A DNA stretch of 64,000 bases, taken from contig NC_089435.1 of the NCBI RefSeq assembly GCF_026210795.1, positions 2,542,001 through 2,606,000 on the forward strand. Direction: 5' to 3'. The stretch comes from Rhizophagus irregularis (taxonomy: Eukaryota; Glomeromycota; Glomeromycetes; Glomerales; Glomeraceae). The position numbers and the translations under genes were made by a program. This document shows, one piece after another, positions 45,950 through 59,373 of the stretch. Under the pieces are notes generated by a model. It saw nothing but the letters and a program-made list of their open reading frames with translations, made no database searches and was not told where the DNA came from. The stretch's first letter is position 1. Each line of letters begins with the position of its first letter.

Positions 45950-46420
45950 CCAATACATATTACAAGTAACCAACATAATCATTAGTCCCTTGAAAGTGAT
46001 CTGCAAATATAGTTTTCATAGAAGTATGTATATACTTGTTGAGCAAATGTGGTTTTTCCTTTTCTACAGCAGTGGATCTCCATTTTGAGTTCCAATTTCC
46101 AAATATTGTTTTAAAATTTTTGACAAGATAATGCAAATCTTCAATATTCTTCATCAACTGCTTCATTTAACTTATAGAGTTTTTGATGATTCAATTGTAA
46201 TGAGAAAATGGGTTGTCCATATATAGTCTATACGTGAAGCTATGTTGACATTATTTTGTTTTGCACTGAAGGTAGATTGAGGATTCGTGTCAGTAATATC
46301 ATACAATAAATTAGTAGTATCAAACATCATTGCATTTTCCAAGTATTCAAAGAGACGATGTTTAGGCTTTGCCTTGTAATCTCTTCTTCACAGTTCACAA
46401 ACTTTAATAGAATTCTGAAT
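45950..46420 (-). pseudogene. LINE endonuclease remnant
   Basis: On the minus strand, one segment (about 46200-46390) reads HRLFEYLENAMMFDTTNLLY, then a DTNPQSTF segment and ASRIDYIWTT. The SRIDYIW signature is typical of the apurinic endonuclease domain of non-LTR retrotransposons. A second frame (45960-46166) continues with WRSTAVEKEKPHLLNKYIHTS. The pieces are out of frame with each other and no reverse transcriptase follows, so this is a fragment. Confidence 0.65.
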
Positions 46421-46929
46421 GACCTTGGTTCACCAATACTTTGCAGAAACTTTTAAAATCGAAACCACATCGTAACTATATCAAAACTTTATCATAGAAC
46501 TTATCGTAAAGATTTAATACCATATTGTGACCAAATCTTGATTATAAGTTTATGCGGATCGTACAGTATGTATAAAGTTGATGCAAATTAAGGAAATCGT
46601 CACCTGATTTAACCGGCTCGTGCAAAAATAGTATTGAAATCGAAAACATATAGTAAATGTATATTTAAATTATATTAAATGCATGTTTAAGTTATAGTAA
46701 ACAAATATTAAAGTTGCAGTAAAGTTATAGTTTATTTATTTTAAAATTGATGTACTATAATAAACTTTATTTTAGAAATATTAAATTGTTCTATCCTAAA
46801 TCTAATCATACGAATTATTCTAATCTATAAATAAAACTAAATTGTTCAATAAACATAGATATAAATTTCATATATATAACGTTAAATGTCCTCTTAACTC
46901 TATTAAAAACATTTTTTTCAAAATTTTTT

Positions 46930-48600
46930 TTTTTAAAAAAAATAAAGGTTATTACTTATTAAAATGCTTTTTAAAAAGAAAGTCTTTGAAAGTATTCTGA
47001 AACACACCTCTGGGGTTCCGGTAATAAAGGCGGGCTGGTGTCTTATGAAAAGATGAACAAAAATGTTATTAAAACATCTTTTTAAATTTAGTTTCGAAAT
47101 TATTTTGAAACTCACATTTATCCTTTATAATTCTATCGTGAAGTTTTAAGATTTTCGCTTCTCATTCTATTAATTTTTTGCGAAACAAAGTGATTTCTGA
47201 CATTGTATTACAAGGCCCTAGTCGTTGGTGAAATGATTATCAAGGAAGTAGCCGTTCTCCTTTTTTAATAAAGATAAGTGGTGGACATTTCCTATAATAA
47301 CAATTAATTATTGGATCCCCATATTCCCATAAAGGAGGTGTTAGTTTTATTTGATTTCTTTTAACTTCGGAAGGTATTTTAACGAATCCTTAACGAATCC
47401 TTACTAAGTTTCGTAATGAACTCAATCTTCCAGTAGTCAGGACTTGAATCCTACAAAAAGAAAATAGAGGAACGTCAACAATACGTTTTCTTTTTTTAAG
47501 AAATCAAAAAAAGTAAAGTTTATGTTGAAACTTACTCTGTCTTTTCCGATGACCTAGTTTGCCTGAGTATATAAAAAAGAAAGTTTAAAAATTTTGAAAC
47601 ACTAAACATATGAGCCAGAACCTATATAATAGGAAAAAAACGTTAATAAAATGTTTTTAAGGTCTGCATCTGGAAATAATTTTGAAAACTTCCCGATTCT
47701 TCTGTGTCCAATCTTACGAAAAAAGAAAAAAAAAGACAAAATCCATTTTTTTAAAGGTTCAAATTTTTTTTTTCGAAACTTATCTGTCCTACACGTCTAA
47801 AGAAAAAAGTTGCAATGCTAATGAATGTTTCGTTAAAATAGTTAGCTCAAAGAAAACCTACTCACCAAATTCTCACATGTTTAAAGTAATCCGAAGAAAT
47901 GGCTACTATCTAAAAAAAGGAAACAACCCATTAGAAAACATTTCGTTAAGAGGAACAAATTAACTGATTTTTCACCAAGAATTTACGCGTCCAATGTCTA
48001 ACTATCACCCAAGTCATACTTGAAATATCGAAAGATAGATTATTGAATTCAGTCTTCAATAGTACAAAAGTATCGTATGGAGGGTACTCATCTTTAATCT
48101 AATCAACAGGGACTTTGGTTTAATTCAACTCTCACGATACCCTACGAATCCCTAAGCTTAGAAAAGGTATCTCATCGATATCTAAAAAAAAAAAGAAAAA
48201 CAAAATCATTTAAAAAAAAACCTCCCATTGAAATCTCATCCCCCATCTAGAAAAGTCACCTAAAACAAAAGAATTAAATTCAAAATCATATACCCTGATT
48301 TTCTTTCCCATGTGTCCAGCCCATCTAAAAAAAAAGATAAAATTGAAGTTAATGTACAGTACATTTCGTTAGAATAAATAAACTAAAACAGAGAAAAAAC
48401 TTATTAAAAACGCGTCCAAAGAAACCCGAAAAACTACCTGAAAAGAAATGAACTGTTAGTGACCGTTTGTTAAAATAAATTAAAGAAAAAAAATTTTTTT
48501 CTAAAACTTACGAAATGTCACATAGGAGACCGAGGAGCCGCCTAAAGAAAAAGAAAAAATTGAAATGTTATAACATTTCATTATCATTATAGAATTTGAT
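46930..48600 (-). other. Second minus-strand array of short exon-like segments
   Basis: At least eight segments bounded by minus-strand donors (plus-strand CTTAC, CTCAC or CACAC) and acceptors (plus-strand CTAAA, CTGAA or CTATAT) recur every 90-130 nt, for example near 46993-47040, 47118-47160, 47536-47562, 47864-47911, 48402-48436 and 48511-48540. The one at 47864-47911 closely matches 2486-2530 (CACCAA, TTC, CACA, TTTAAAG, AAGAAATGGC). Introns hold palindromes such as GAAATGTTATAACATTTC (48563-48580). No long open frame results. Confidence 0.5.
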
Positions 48601-48991
48601 TTTTTTTTTCTGGATTCTCTTCAACTTTTTTTTAAATAAAATACGGGAGAAGAAGGAAAGGATGAGGGATGAAAACGAAATTTTTATAAAAAAAAATTTA
48701 AAAATATGGTGGTTAAACAACCGTAAAAAATATATTTTTTTTTTTAAGCAAATTATAAAACAGTTTTTTTAGTAAAAAAAATTTTTTTTTTAAAAAAAAA
48801 GATATAAACAATGAAGGGAAGAAGGAATGAAGAGAAAAATGAAGGAAAGAAATGTGGGGAAATGAAAGGTAAAGGGCGAAAGGAAAGATTTTCGTTGGAA
48901 AAAAAATTTAAAAGTTAAAAATAGTTTATTTTTATATTAATGATCGCTAAGTTAAAAAAAGTTTAGATCAAACTATTAATTATTTTATAAT
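48601..48991. other. Pyrimidine-rich leader of the second array
   Basis: Purine-rich on the plus strand (GAAGGAATGAAGAGAAAAATG at about 48820), so pyrimidine-rich on the transcribed minus strand, like the leader at 7740-7790. Long A/T runs lie between. Confidence 0.4.
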
Positions 48992-49036
48992 GTCCCGTGT
49001 ATCACATGATACATAAGGCTTTTCCCGATGTTAAAA
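48992..49036 (-). promoter_or_regulatory. Conserved upstream block of the second short-exon array
   Basis: GTGTATCACATGATACATAA and TTTTCCCGATGTTAAA match 7806-7850 (GTGATACACGTGATACATAA, TCTCCCGATATTAAA) in sequence, order and position relative to the array. Shared sequence outside the exons argues for a dispersed family with a common 5' region. Confidence 0.45.
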
Positions 49037-49039
49037 ATT

Positions 49040-50590
49040 ATCATACAGAATAAAATTTATATAAAAAATATGAATAAAATAAATTGGCAGATTCATCGCT
49101 ATTGATGTTATTTACCACCTATTCACCACCTATTCACCACCTATTTAATAGCATTTTACAACTTCATAAAAATATGTTATTGACAATTTCACGAGATAAT
49201 TTGATACCATGTCGCCACATGTTGGATAATAGATCGTTATGATTTGATGGCGATTTCTTAACTGCATGGTAACAAATCACAGGTTTCTGCAAAGTATATG
49301 TTTAACAGTTAGGTATCTTGAGGCACAAATGTGAATGAGAACACAGTTATGAAAATAATAAAACAGTGTTAATTTCCAATAATCTTCTAACTCTTGCCAC
49401 TTTGTTTAATATTGTGGAAATGGTAGTGTTCTTTATCCATAGACTATAGTGGATCTCGTCTTGACAGTTTTGATAACCTTACAATCATCATCATTGCTTG
49501 AGACTTGATTGTCTGTCCATTTTTCATCCCTTATTGAGATCATGAGATCACAATATATCTCAAGCTTTTCATGATATTCTAAAAATAATACAAAGTGACA
49601 AAATTGCTATCACCTTAAGATTTCATCAATTACTTGGTTTTTTAATGAAATATCTTACATATTTAGTAAAATGTTTGTTAATACTGTACAAGCCATTTTC
49701 TTTTTGTCTTCAAACTCATTTACAGGCAATTTATTAAGCAATAAGCTGGGATTATTACTTAGTTATGATCCTACAAGAATATGATATTTTCTTATAATTT
49801 GATATAGTATTATTCAAAATGTAAAAACTTATATCTGGGTAAAATAAAAATAAATTCTTTGTAAATATCTAATTAATAATAACATTCCATCTAATTTTTT
49901 ACATTAAGAGTTGTGAACAAAGTATACAAGAACATTCTAAATCCATTCCTGCATTTTGAGCTAGCTGATAAAATTATTATAAATTATTTGTAAAATCTTA
50001 TGATAATAAGAATATTTATACTGGTTATATATCAATCTCTTTAAGAATTCTAATAAAATCTGTAATTATTATTATTTATTTGAAAGTTTAAAAAATTTAT
50101 ATAGATTTTACTTTTATGACTTATATATAAATTTTTTAAAATTAATAATTTTTTGCAATTTTAAACATAAATAAATAAATTAATTAAGGCCCCCTATTAT
50201 TATTAATTTATATCAAATATTGTATTACTTTATATTATTATCAAAACAATAATATGTTTTGAAAAATTGTAGTTTAAGATATATCTGCTCATGTAGAAGA
50301 GGTTTGTTGATTGTAAATTTTGGTTGCCAAATCCCTTTTGATCAGTCAGTTGCTTTTCTAATTGAATTAAATTTTTTATCAGGACTAGTCTGATTATCAT
50401 ATGGTGGAGGATACTGAATGGCATCTTTGGATTGGTCTCATAGAGGAAAATTAATGAATAATGATCTTTACTAATAACACATAAAAACCATTTCATCATT
50501 TACTTAGTTCCAAATATATCAACTATCTTTATAAGATATTATAAGTGTTACTGTCTCCATCTTTTTGGACCTTAGATGATATTATCTTCA
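49040..50590 (-). other. Decayed coding-like DNA, unassigned
   Basis: Minus-strand translation yields isolated protein-like stretches such as EKLEIYCDLMISIRDEKWTD (about 49530-49590) and PPPYDNQTSPDKKFNSI (about 50370-50420), broken by stops. They may belong to the same decayed mobile element as the zinc-knuckle remnant that follows. Confidence 0.3.
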
Positions 50591-50599
50591 TTCCATTTT

Positions 50600-51290
50600 T
50601 TGTAATTAGTATTGGGTTGATGTCTTCATTGTTCATTATTATTGCCTCCTTTAGCTGCATCTGTGTAAGAGGAAGGCTTATTTTTCTTGAACTGATTTAA
50701 GGCTTGAGTTCTATTCAAATATTTAGGTTTGACTTGTCATTCTTTATCGCAGTCTTTAGTGATGTGAGCAGGTGAACCATATGCATGGCAGGCATTTTCA
50801 TCTAAGCTTAACCAAAAAAGTTCATTGCCTTAATATTCATTTCTAAATTTGCTAATGTATACGCTCTGACCTTTTATTTGATTTACAAATTAAAGATTGA
50901 TGACTATCTGACACCCAACAGTCTACACACAACTCCCTATATTCCTTAGGAATATTTGGACAATAAATTATCCAATGACTATCTGAGCAATAAATACAAC
51001 GTATTTTGCTATGCAAGTCAAATAAGATATTTAGAAATTATTTGTCTATTTGGTATAATATAGGACTCTAAATAATACATACACATGACACTTGATTATC
51101 TACTATATGAACCTCAAACTCTTTTTTTTTTAAAAAAATTAAACTTATTTAGCCATATATTTGAGGCATTCTTGAGTTCAAGCTTGACTTTCTTATCCAA
51201 AAACTTATCCAGCTCAAATGATCCCATTCCATAATCTACATCTGTATATTCTTTTTTTTTTTTACTTCACTGCAACTCTTCCTTCTCCTT
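50600..51290 (-). pseudogene. Zinc-knuckle (gag/ORF1-like) remnant of a retroelement
   Basis: Minus-strand text includes CHAYGSPAHITKDCDKE (about 50740-50795), a degraded CCHC knuckle (expected CxxCGSxxHxxKDC). Further upstream it includes CIYCSDSHWIIYCPNIPKEY and CVDCWVSDSHQSLIC (about 50890-51000), which look like two more cysteine/histidine motifs, and DYGMGSFELDKFLDKKVKLE (about 51180-51245). Zinc knuckles of this type are found in the ORF1/gag proteins of retroelements. Frames are broken by several stops. Confidence 0.5.
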
Positions 51291-54200
51291 TAGTAAATTA
51301 TTCTTTGCAATGACAATTTAACTGTAACCTTTCTCAGCTCTTTATTCCACTTATTAAATTGGTAAAGATCCAAATATAAAAATTTTTATGCTCATAAATA
51401 TATTATATTATCATTCTCCATAATAATTATCAGCTTTCCTGAAAATTTCCCTACAACAATTTCCTAATTTTTTTTCATAATAATTTGCCAAATTATATTT
51501 AAATCAACTTTATGTCCCATTTTTTTTCTTTATTCTATAATTAAAGAAATTAAAATCTCATGATTTTATTGAAAAATCTGTATATTAAGTCACATAATTT
51601 AAATATATGGATAGATATTTAGCTTGAATTTGTTACTATCTAAGGTTGCTTCTTGGTTGGATAGTATATTAAGAGATTTGACTCCAAGACTTTTCATATT
51701 TCTATTAATATCCAAAACAAATTTGATAAGGTTTGATTCTTTAACAGAAAGAATTGAAACAGATATAAACATCAATATTATTTACAAAATTTTTTTGAAA
51801 AAAATTTAGTAAAGGATAACTATGTATATTAAAAATGACTTTGAAGTAATAGGAGTATTAGTAATATTAGCTACTAATTTTTATATACTTTCTACATAAT
51901 TATCTATATTACAGTATCCAATTTTAAAGATTGTCTCATAATTGTTCTTGTCATGAAACTATATATACTTTATTTACTAATTCTATGTTATTCTTTAATA
52001 TTCACTGTTAACAATGCTCTTGATTTTTGTTTTCTTGCTGTAGCACCTGAAGTTGTTGTGGATTGTGATTGAGAAGATTTTCTGTCCATTGTTAAACCTT
52101 CTTATTGCTTGTTGTTTATTTTTTAGTCTCTTTTTCTGTTAGCTAATATTTAAATTTCATGTTCAGTAAGAAATTGTTAATTTTAAATTGATATATTAGA
52201 AAAAACTTTCTTTTGTTATTCTGTTGAAGGATATGAGTTTGAAAGATATGTGATTAAATAACAATTTCCTTTTGATAAAGAGTAGTAATTAATAACAGGA
52301 GTATAAGAATTCTGATATCCATCTATAAGATTAAGTTCATATTATTGGAGATAAAATTATAATTTATTCTATATAGTTCAATAATCAATTGTAAAGGAAA
52401 TTTTGCCAGAAATATTTGTATTTTTTTCTTTATCAGTTATAATAACCTTTACATATTAGCATTGGATCTAAAGTTGAGGACTCAGATCTGTTAATCAAAT
52501 GCAAGGGATGCTCATCTTCAAAGTGTGCCATTTTCTAGAGCTGAATTTATACAATACTAGACTTGCCAAACTTATTTAGAACTAAAGTTAAAAGAAAGTC
52601 TATTAGTATGCTAGCCTCCAGAACTTGCTTCCAGTTATCTTGTATAAAGTTCCATATATTTTTCCAGATGGCAAAGTGTCATGATCTTTTAGTTTTTTGA
52701 GATACAAGTAAACTTCTTTTGCACCAGTTCTATAATTTCAGTAGGATGTAATGAATAAGTGTGTAATTAATAAAATAAGGTTCTTCAACAATTGTAAATG
52801 GATATTTTAAATAAAGTGAGTCCAGATATAAAAACTATTGCATTAATTTTTTGAAAGGCACTTAATGACAATTTAATTCTACAATAAGTTTCTAATTTAA
52901 ACTCTGCAAAAAATTATATGCTCTTTTCAATTCAAACTAACTTTTTTCTAAAGCTATCTTCATTTGCATTAATGATTTTTGTGATTCTAATGTAATCCAT
53001 AATTTGTGTTATTCTGAATCATATGCATCATTAAATTCATAATATGGTCCCACCTTTTACTTAGTATAAAATGAAATTATATTTAAATATAAGTTTATAA
53101 ACTATTTTTAGAGATTTCAAATGGTTAATGTCAACTGTTTCATTAATCCAATTTTTGGAATCTTAACCAAATTTCTTATTTTGCAATTATAATAGAAAAA
53201 AATATCCCTTGTTTTTTAAATTGTAAAAATGGTAATGTATAAAATATATTATAGAATGCTTGAAAAGGTTGTTGATGAAGGTGTATCAATAATAATGATA
53301 ATGAATAGCTTTTATCTATACAATTAATAAATTACTTTAATAAATTATTGGGTTATTATAATAATAGAAGCCTAATAATCTATATACCTTTTAACATGAA
53401 GTTAATAAAGGTTAAAGCAGTGTTAAAGCAGTGGATATTTATAATAAATGGGATATTTTTCAGAAATGTTTTTCTGTGCATTTGTGATTGCTATCACATT
53501 ATCAGTGATGAAAGGTTTTTGCTAATGCTAGTATAACATAAAAATGACACCAAACTATTTTTGAAAAATTTTGTACATGAGTGGTTATTGTTTGTTATAA
53601 ATCTTTTTTCAATTTTTAATATTGCCAATTGATACATAAATAGAATGTAACTGACTTTTTCCTAATGTGTCAACATTTGTAGCATCTGAGTATAATATTA
53701 TAGATAAAAGCTTGCAGCCATTTGGAATGAATTTTTCTGCATTTTCCCACCAAATTCCAGTATTTTTCTCACTAAAAAAATATTCTAATGTTAGTACATG
53801 AAAGATTTCCATGTACTAATAAATTTGTTTTCCTTTAGCCAAGCAATCAGATCTTAATTGCCTCCATAAAAATTTGGAAATTCAGCAACCCATCCTTAAT
53901 ATCAAAAAGGATTGTTAATCACTTGCATATTTCCAGCTAGATTATTATTGGTATTTGGTAATGTTTGTGTTAATGTATCAATAGCTGCTCTTAATTGTTA
54001 AAAGTCATTGTTAATTGGGTTGCACCATATTATTATTTGTGATAAGAAGTGCTGGAGTAGGATTATTTAATGTATTATATATAGGGATAATGGTATATAA
54101 TATTGCTGTAAATCCTCTTCAGAAGTTTCTGATGAAATAGGTTTTCAGATTCTGAAAGTGGTGGTTTTGCTAACAAAATTATTTAAAATTAATGAAAATT

Positions 54201-56240
54201 CAAGCTTCTTATTGTTTACATTGTACAAAATAATGAACTATAGACATTTTTTAAATTAAGAGGCTTATAGTCTCTCCTTGGTATGCCATTTTAGAATTAT
54301 TAAGTTTGTAAATTATTTCATCTAATACAATTTTAAAACATATTCACATCATTTTTCCAATGAATCACTTATAACTTTAATAATTTACCTCTGTTGGGTA
54401 ATACTTTAACTTTTGTTGTAAAATATGCTTGTACTTAAATGTTATATAATGTGTAAAAAAATAAAACAAAATAATAAGTCTTCTAATAATTTGAATGTCA
54501 AGCTCATTATCTGTTCTGGAAAGAATTCAAAAATGTTATAAGCTTTCTCTGCTATGATTGCATAATGAGATGTCAATCTTTATAAGAAAGTCATGTACCA
54601 ATTTTTTATTTGTTTAATATTTTGATAATAAAGCAATTGAGAACTCTATGCCTATATTTGATCCATGGAAATGTGTTTATAAAATCTTTTTTAAAACTCA
54701 TAGCTAAAAAAAATATGCCTATGCCAATTAAAGTTGGTGTACCAACTATAATAATTCCTATATATTGTGGGGAGTAAATAGTTCTTTGACATTCATTCTG
54801 ACTATAAGATTTAATAATAGTGCCAAATAACTGATAATATCGATTCCCATCAATATGCCATAGGGCATTAGGACCTGCTACTTTATATTTTTGCTTTGGA
54901 ATTGTCTAGTGATAATTCATAATGCATCAATGCATTGTATTTATTCATGTAAACCATTATGTAAAATTAATAGAGCATCATCAGATACATAGATGATTTC
55001 ATCTGTGAATATTATGATAATCATCAATATTAAGTATAAACATATTCTCAATATTTTGTTACAGTATCTTGATGATTTTCTGAAATCAAGTTTTTTTTGA
55101 TGATTTACTGTCTTTCTTATATTTGCTAATGTATCAATAGAAGACGATGATGCTCCAGAAGTTTGTAAATATGATTGTCCATGGCAATTAGGAAGATCAT
55201 GGCTACAAAGAAGTGTATGTCGCTTCCCTAGATAGTTTTTATAGTCATTCAGTTTGATGACAAATCTGTCAAGATTTTTAATGTCTTGAAGAATAAATTT
55301 TATAAGCAAAAGTTTTAAATATTAATTATTGAAATAAATCTTTAATATTGTGGTAGGCTTGTGAATTTCAATTAGGATTGCCAATAATAGCTTCTACCTT
55401 CTTAAATATTCATAAACTTTTTTTTTCTTCAGGAATCTTAAAGCTTAAATAGTTATAATACTACTTTTGTTATACAAATTAGACATTCATTTTTCACCTC
55501 AATAGGTACAACTATAATAAAAGCTAATTAAGTCTGGTTCAAGTCAATTGGTGCACTATTATTTCTCCTAAAAATTTAACTTTTTGCACCTGAAAATCAT
55601 TTGTAATAAAAGTACCAGTAGATAGGTTGCTTACTTTCTTTACTAAAGTCACTCATATTGTGATTATAGTTTTATAATGGTTAGGGTTTTTGTTAGATTA
55701 TTAGTATATTTGTATACCTTTTTCAATAAAAAGTAAATATAAAACAGATTATTTTTTTTTTCAATAATGTTGATAATAATCTTCATCTATTTCATTTTTT
55801 AAACTGTTTATATCTATTAAACTTGTGAATTATTTCTTCTTCCTGATAGTTTTTTTAAAAATTTAATTTACTAATTATATATTATACAGTACAAGACATT
55901 TTTAAATATATATTTAATTTTGAAAAAAAAAATTCGTAAAATATCAAATTTTAAAAAGATAGTTGTATTTAAACTTATAATATGAATATGTAAGAAAGAG
56001 TTTAAAATAATTCAGAAGGTATAAATACTGTATGCCAATGGTTTTGATATTTGTATATAATTTTGGTGATTCATAATGTAGTTTTTGGAATATTTTGGTG
56101 TTGATATGTTATTATTACAGTCATGTACTATACTATATATATTATACAATATTTAAATAATATCTAGTTCTTGTTCTAAAATATATTCCCATCTTGTCAC
56201 TGCTATTGACAAAAGATGAATATAGGTTTATGCATTAGTA
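51291..56240. other. Long decayed region without intact genes
   Basis: Mostly minus-strand coding-like debris. The longest open piece (54941-55309) includes HDLPNCHGQSYLQTSGASSS but has no family signature. Composition is less extreme in AT than true spacer DNA, consistent with old coding sequence of one or more large mobile elements. I cannot name a protein here. Confidence 0.3.
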
Positions 56241-56246
56241 GTACTT

Positions 56247-56385
56247 CTATCAAGAGTAAAATCGTCCACTTCTTAGTAGACTCTATTGGCCTATCAAGAG
56301 TAGCTTTCGCCACTTCTTATTAGTCTCAATTGGCCTATCGAGAATAGCTTTCACCACTTCTTAGTAGTACTCTATTAGCAGGCCA
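56247..56385. repeat. Three tandem ~45-bp repeats
   Basis: CTATCAAGAGTA, CCACTTCTTAGTAG and CTCTATTGGC recur three times in order with small changes. Confidence 0.75.
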
Positions 56386-56999
56386 TGCTTTTATATCTGT
56401 TGATTTTTTTGGTCATGAGGAACTTTCTTATGGACGACAATAACATCCTGCAATTCATCTAATCCATCATTAGATTTTTTTGATTTTTTTGTAGATTTTT
56501 TATATTTTGAAATTCTTTTTGATGACAATGTGAATGGAAATACAGCACTCTTGATTGAATTTTAACTTCTTGCATTTGGACTTCTCATAAATTTCTTTTG
56601 TTTGTAGTCTACTATAATTTTGAAGGAAAGTATGAAAATTTCAACTTCTAAGCTTTTCATTTGGTCATTGCACCAATTTGATAATTTGTGATATTATTAA
56701 AATAGATCAGGTAAAATGTCTTGTAAACAAGTAAATAATTTAACAAGATATTTAAAAATTCCATCATTGCTAAAACTTGGCTTGGTGAAGCAATTAAAGA
56801 ATAATAACCCACATTGATCTCATATCCACTAAACCAATATAGACTTCCAAACCCATGGTTTATAGAGTAATATTTTGTAGTATGAACAATCAGGTCAGTT
56901 TCTACATCTTTTAGGTAGTTTTAGCTTTTTGTTAGTGTTAGGGTCAGAACATTTATTTCCTGTACCTTTGTATTTTTTTCGTGTATTAAAAAGCAAGTC

Positions 57000-57230
57000 T
57001 TATAGTTGATCATATCTGAAAAGACTTAAACCCTTCACAGGATGGGCTATTGCATCCAATAGTGCATTGTGTTCTAATATGCCGAATGCTTCTGACTAAG
57101 AAAAGGCGTGAAACAATCCATTTTTTTGTTTGTTCAGATAAATTAGGAAGGCGCTGGATAAATAACCTAAGAAGGATATTACGATGACGAGCCAATACTA
57201 GAACCTTCAGCAGCAGAAAGATGTTAAACA
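57000..57230 (-). pseudogene. Minus-strand coding remnant, unassigned
   Basis: A 61-codon frame reads MARHRNILLRLFIQRLPNLSEQTKKW, then SRLFLVRSIRHIRTQC and CNSPSCEGFKSF. It has protein-like composition and lies in the same orientation as the remnants further left, but I do not recognise the family. Confidence 0.3.
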
Positions 57231-58405
57231 GTAGCCAGAGCAGTTCTTTTTCTACTAATATGTAAAAGGATGAAGACTATTATCAATTTAATATTATACT
57301 GTAGTTTTTACCCATATCTTTTTTAATGTAATGTGCAGGAACTTTTGCCAGTTTTTCTTGTGCAAAATATAGACTTGATTCTCCTTCACCATATATTTTC
57401 AATATATTATTGAAAGCATGATCATCTTAAATTATGCTTATGTTTAATATATACTGCAAAGTGTTTACAGCACTTAATTGTTGGCTAAGGACTTTCATCA
57501 TTGTTGCTTCTTGATGAAAAATTCCATAAAAAATTAAAAATTCAAATAACATTATATTATATTCAATGAATTCAATAAAAAATATGAAGAATAATTAAAA
57601 TCTTGATAAATGATTTTAAAATTTAAACAAAATTTTTTAGTATTGACATATTAGGAAAATGTAGGATTTGGAAAAAATTAATAAGAGATATCCTGAATAG
57701 AGATTCTCATTGGTACTTAAAAGATGCAGGATTAAATAGATATGAAATTATATGTTAATCATATATTTTAAGTAAAAAATATACATTGAAGGATTTCAAA
57801 GACATTATTGTTGATTTTTAAAAATTAAGATAATTTACAGATAATTTTAATAGATAATTTTAGTAGATATAATAATTTAATGTAGGATAATTAGTATATT
57901 AATATTAATTAATTTTTATATATAATTTAAATAAAAAAAAAAATATTTTAATAAAGTGAGAAAAGGGGAAAGGGATAAGTGAACAATTGTGAGAAAAGCT
58001 CTATAAATAAGTGTAAACGAGAAAAGCAAAGCCACGTAAAAAAAAATTGTCTTGCAACAATTGGTTAAATTTTTTCGTCTCAGCCCCGAAAAGCCCAAAA
58101 TCTCGTGTACATTTGAAAAAAAGATTATCAGAAATTATTTTATTTCTCGTAACACGACGTGTGTAAAATAACGAATTTATTTAATTTCGTTTGTGATTAG
58201 CATTTTTTTTAACAATTTGAAATAATGTCTTTCACATAAAATTAGCACATTTCAATTTATATTTCTACAGTGGGTTTATCCTACTATCTTTTTTATATAA
58301 AATGTTTACAACTTAATTTTAATAAAAGCGTTCCATATAGGAAAAATTATATTACTAATTAGATTAAAGAAATTAATAAAAGGCGACTCTACAATTTTCA
58401 TTCGC
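57231..58405. other. Spacer downstream of the cyclin gene
   Basis: AT-rich with no recognised gene. A short open frame at 57916-58098 is not supported. Confidence 0.4.
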
Positions 58406-59373
58406 CTAAGTAGATGTTTCATCTCTAAGAGTAGCAGTTGCATAATGATCATCATCGAATATAATTACAACATTAGTTAGAGGATTATCATCACGTAAGC
58501 CATTCTATAAGAAGTGAAAAAAAAAATTAATCTTTTTTAGGGAAGGAATTATCAATAATAAATTTCTTAAAAACTTACATCAACTTTTTTCAATCTGGGA
58601 GGCGTAGGATAAGTATTAAATATATCATTGATGCATTTGTGAACAGCATATACATCACTTTCCATAATTCCCCACAAAGTTGGACCTAATAACGGGTTTT
58701 CATTTACAGGCAATCCAATATATTTATGAGATATATAAAGAACAGAACTTGCAATCTCTTTTGAAGTATAATAAAGACAAAACGGATGATTATAAGTTTG
58801 ACTAATTATTAGGCTTGCCATTCTTATTAAAATAATTTTTTTCTTTTCAGTGATAATAATATCGGATGAATTCTCAAGAAAGTCCACCACATGAATATGT
58901 GGTAAATCAACATCGAAATCGAAACATATTTTTTCCGCTAGAACTTTTTCTTTATTAATGATAATTTTAATCCACTTTGTAAATTCATCAGCATCATAAA
59001 AATTATTATCACGTCGTATTACACGGGCGCAAGCAACGGCAACATAATCAATTATACGAGGATGTTCTGTAGTTTTTGTCGCCAAAAAAGTAGCAGCGGC
59101 CCCAATGTCATGTTGTGTATAATCTTTAAAACTACAACGCATAAAAAATCTATGAAAATAAGTCGTCGCAGTTGCAATCGTTTGATGTTTCAAGCGAAGC
59201 CAAACGCTAATATTTTTAATAAATTGAATACCATCACTCCTCAATTTATTTTCTTCTTCCATAGAAATTCCATCGCAACGAGATGGTGTGAATTTGCCAT
59301 ATTGATTTTTGTCAAATTTCCATTGAGATTTAGAAATGTCGTTCATACTTTTTTTTTGGAATAAAGAGTTCAT
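58406..59373 (-). CDS. Cyclin K/T-like protein
   Basis: Two exons: 58579-59373, ending at a GTAAGT donor, and 58406-58504 with TAG at 58406-58408. The intron is 74 nt and in phase 0. The product is 297 residues. The first cyclin box is clear: WKFDKNQYGKFTPSRCDGIS (about 17-36) is the N-terminal signature of transcriptional cyclins, followed by WLRLKHQTIATATTYFHRFFM (about 57-77) and AAATFLATKTTEHPR. A second, weaker cyclin fold follows from about residue 165. Closest match by eye is cyclin K/T or fungal Ctk2/Pch1, which activate CTD kinases acting on RNA polymerase II in the nucleus. The short acidic tail from exon 2 (IIFDDDHYATATL) has no known role. It is divergently arranged to the calpain gene. 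Confidence 0.9.

Noticed and set aside
47440-47462. A tRNA T-arm-like sequence (GGACTTGAATCCT)
   Set aside because: No matching acceptor stem, anticodon arm or A box nearby; no tRNA gene was found anywhere in the window.
59062-59364. Plus-strand 100-residue frame
   Set aside because: Shadow of the cyclin gene on the other strand.
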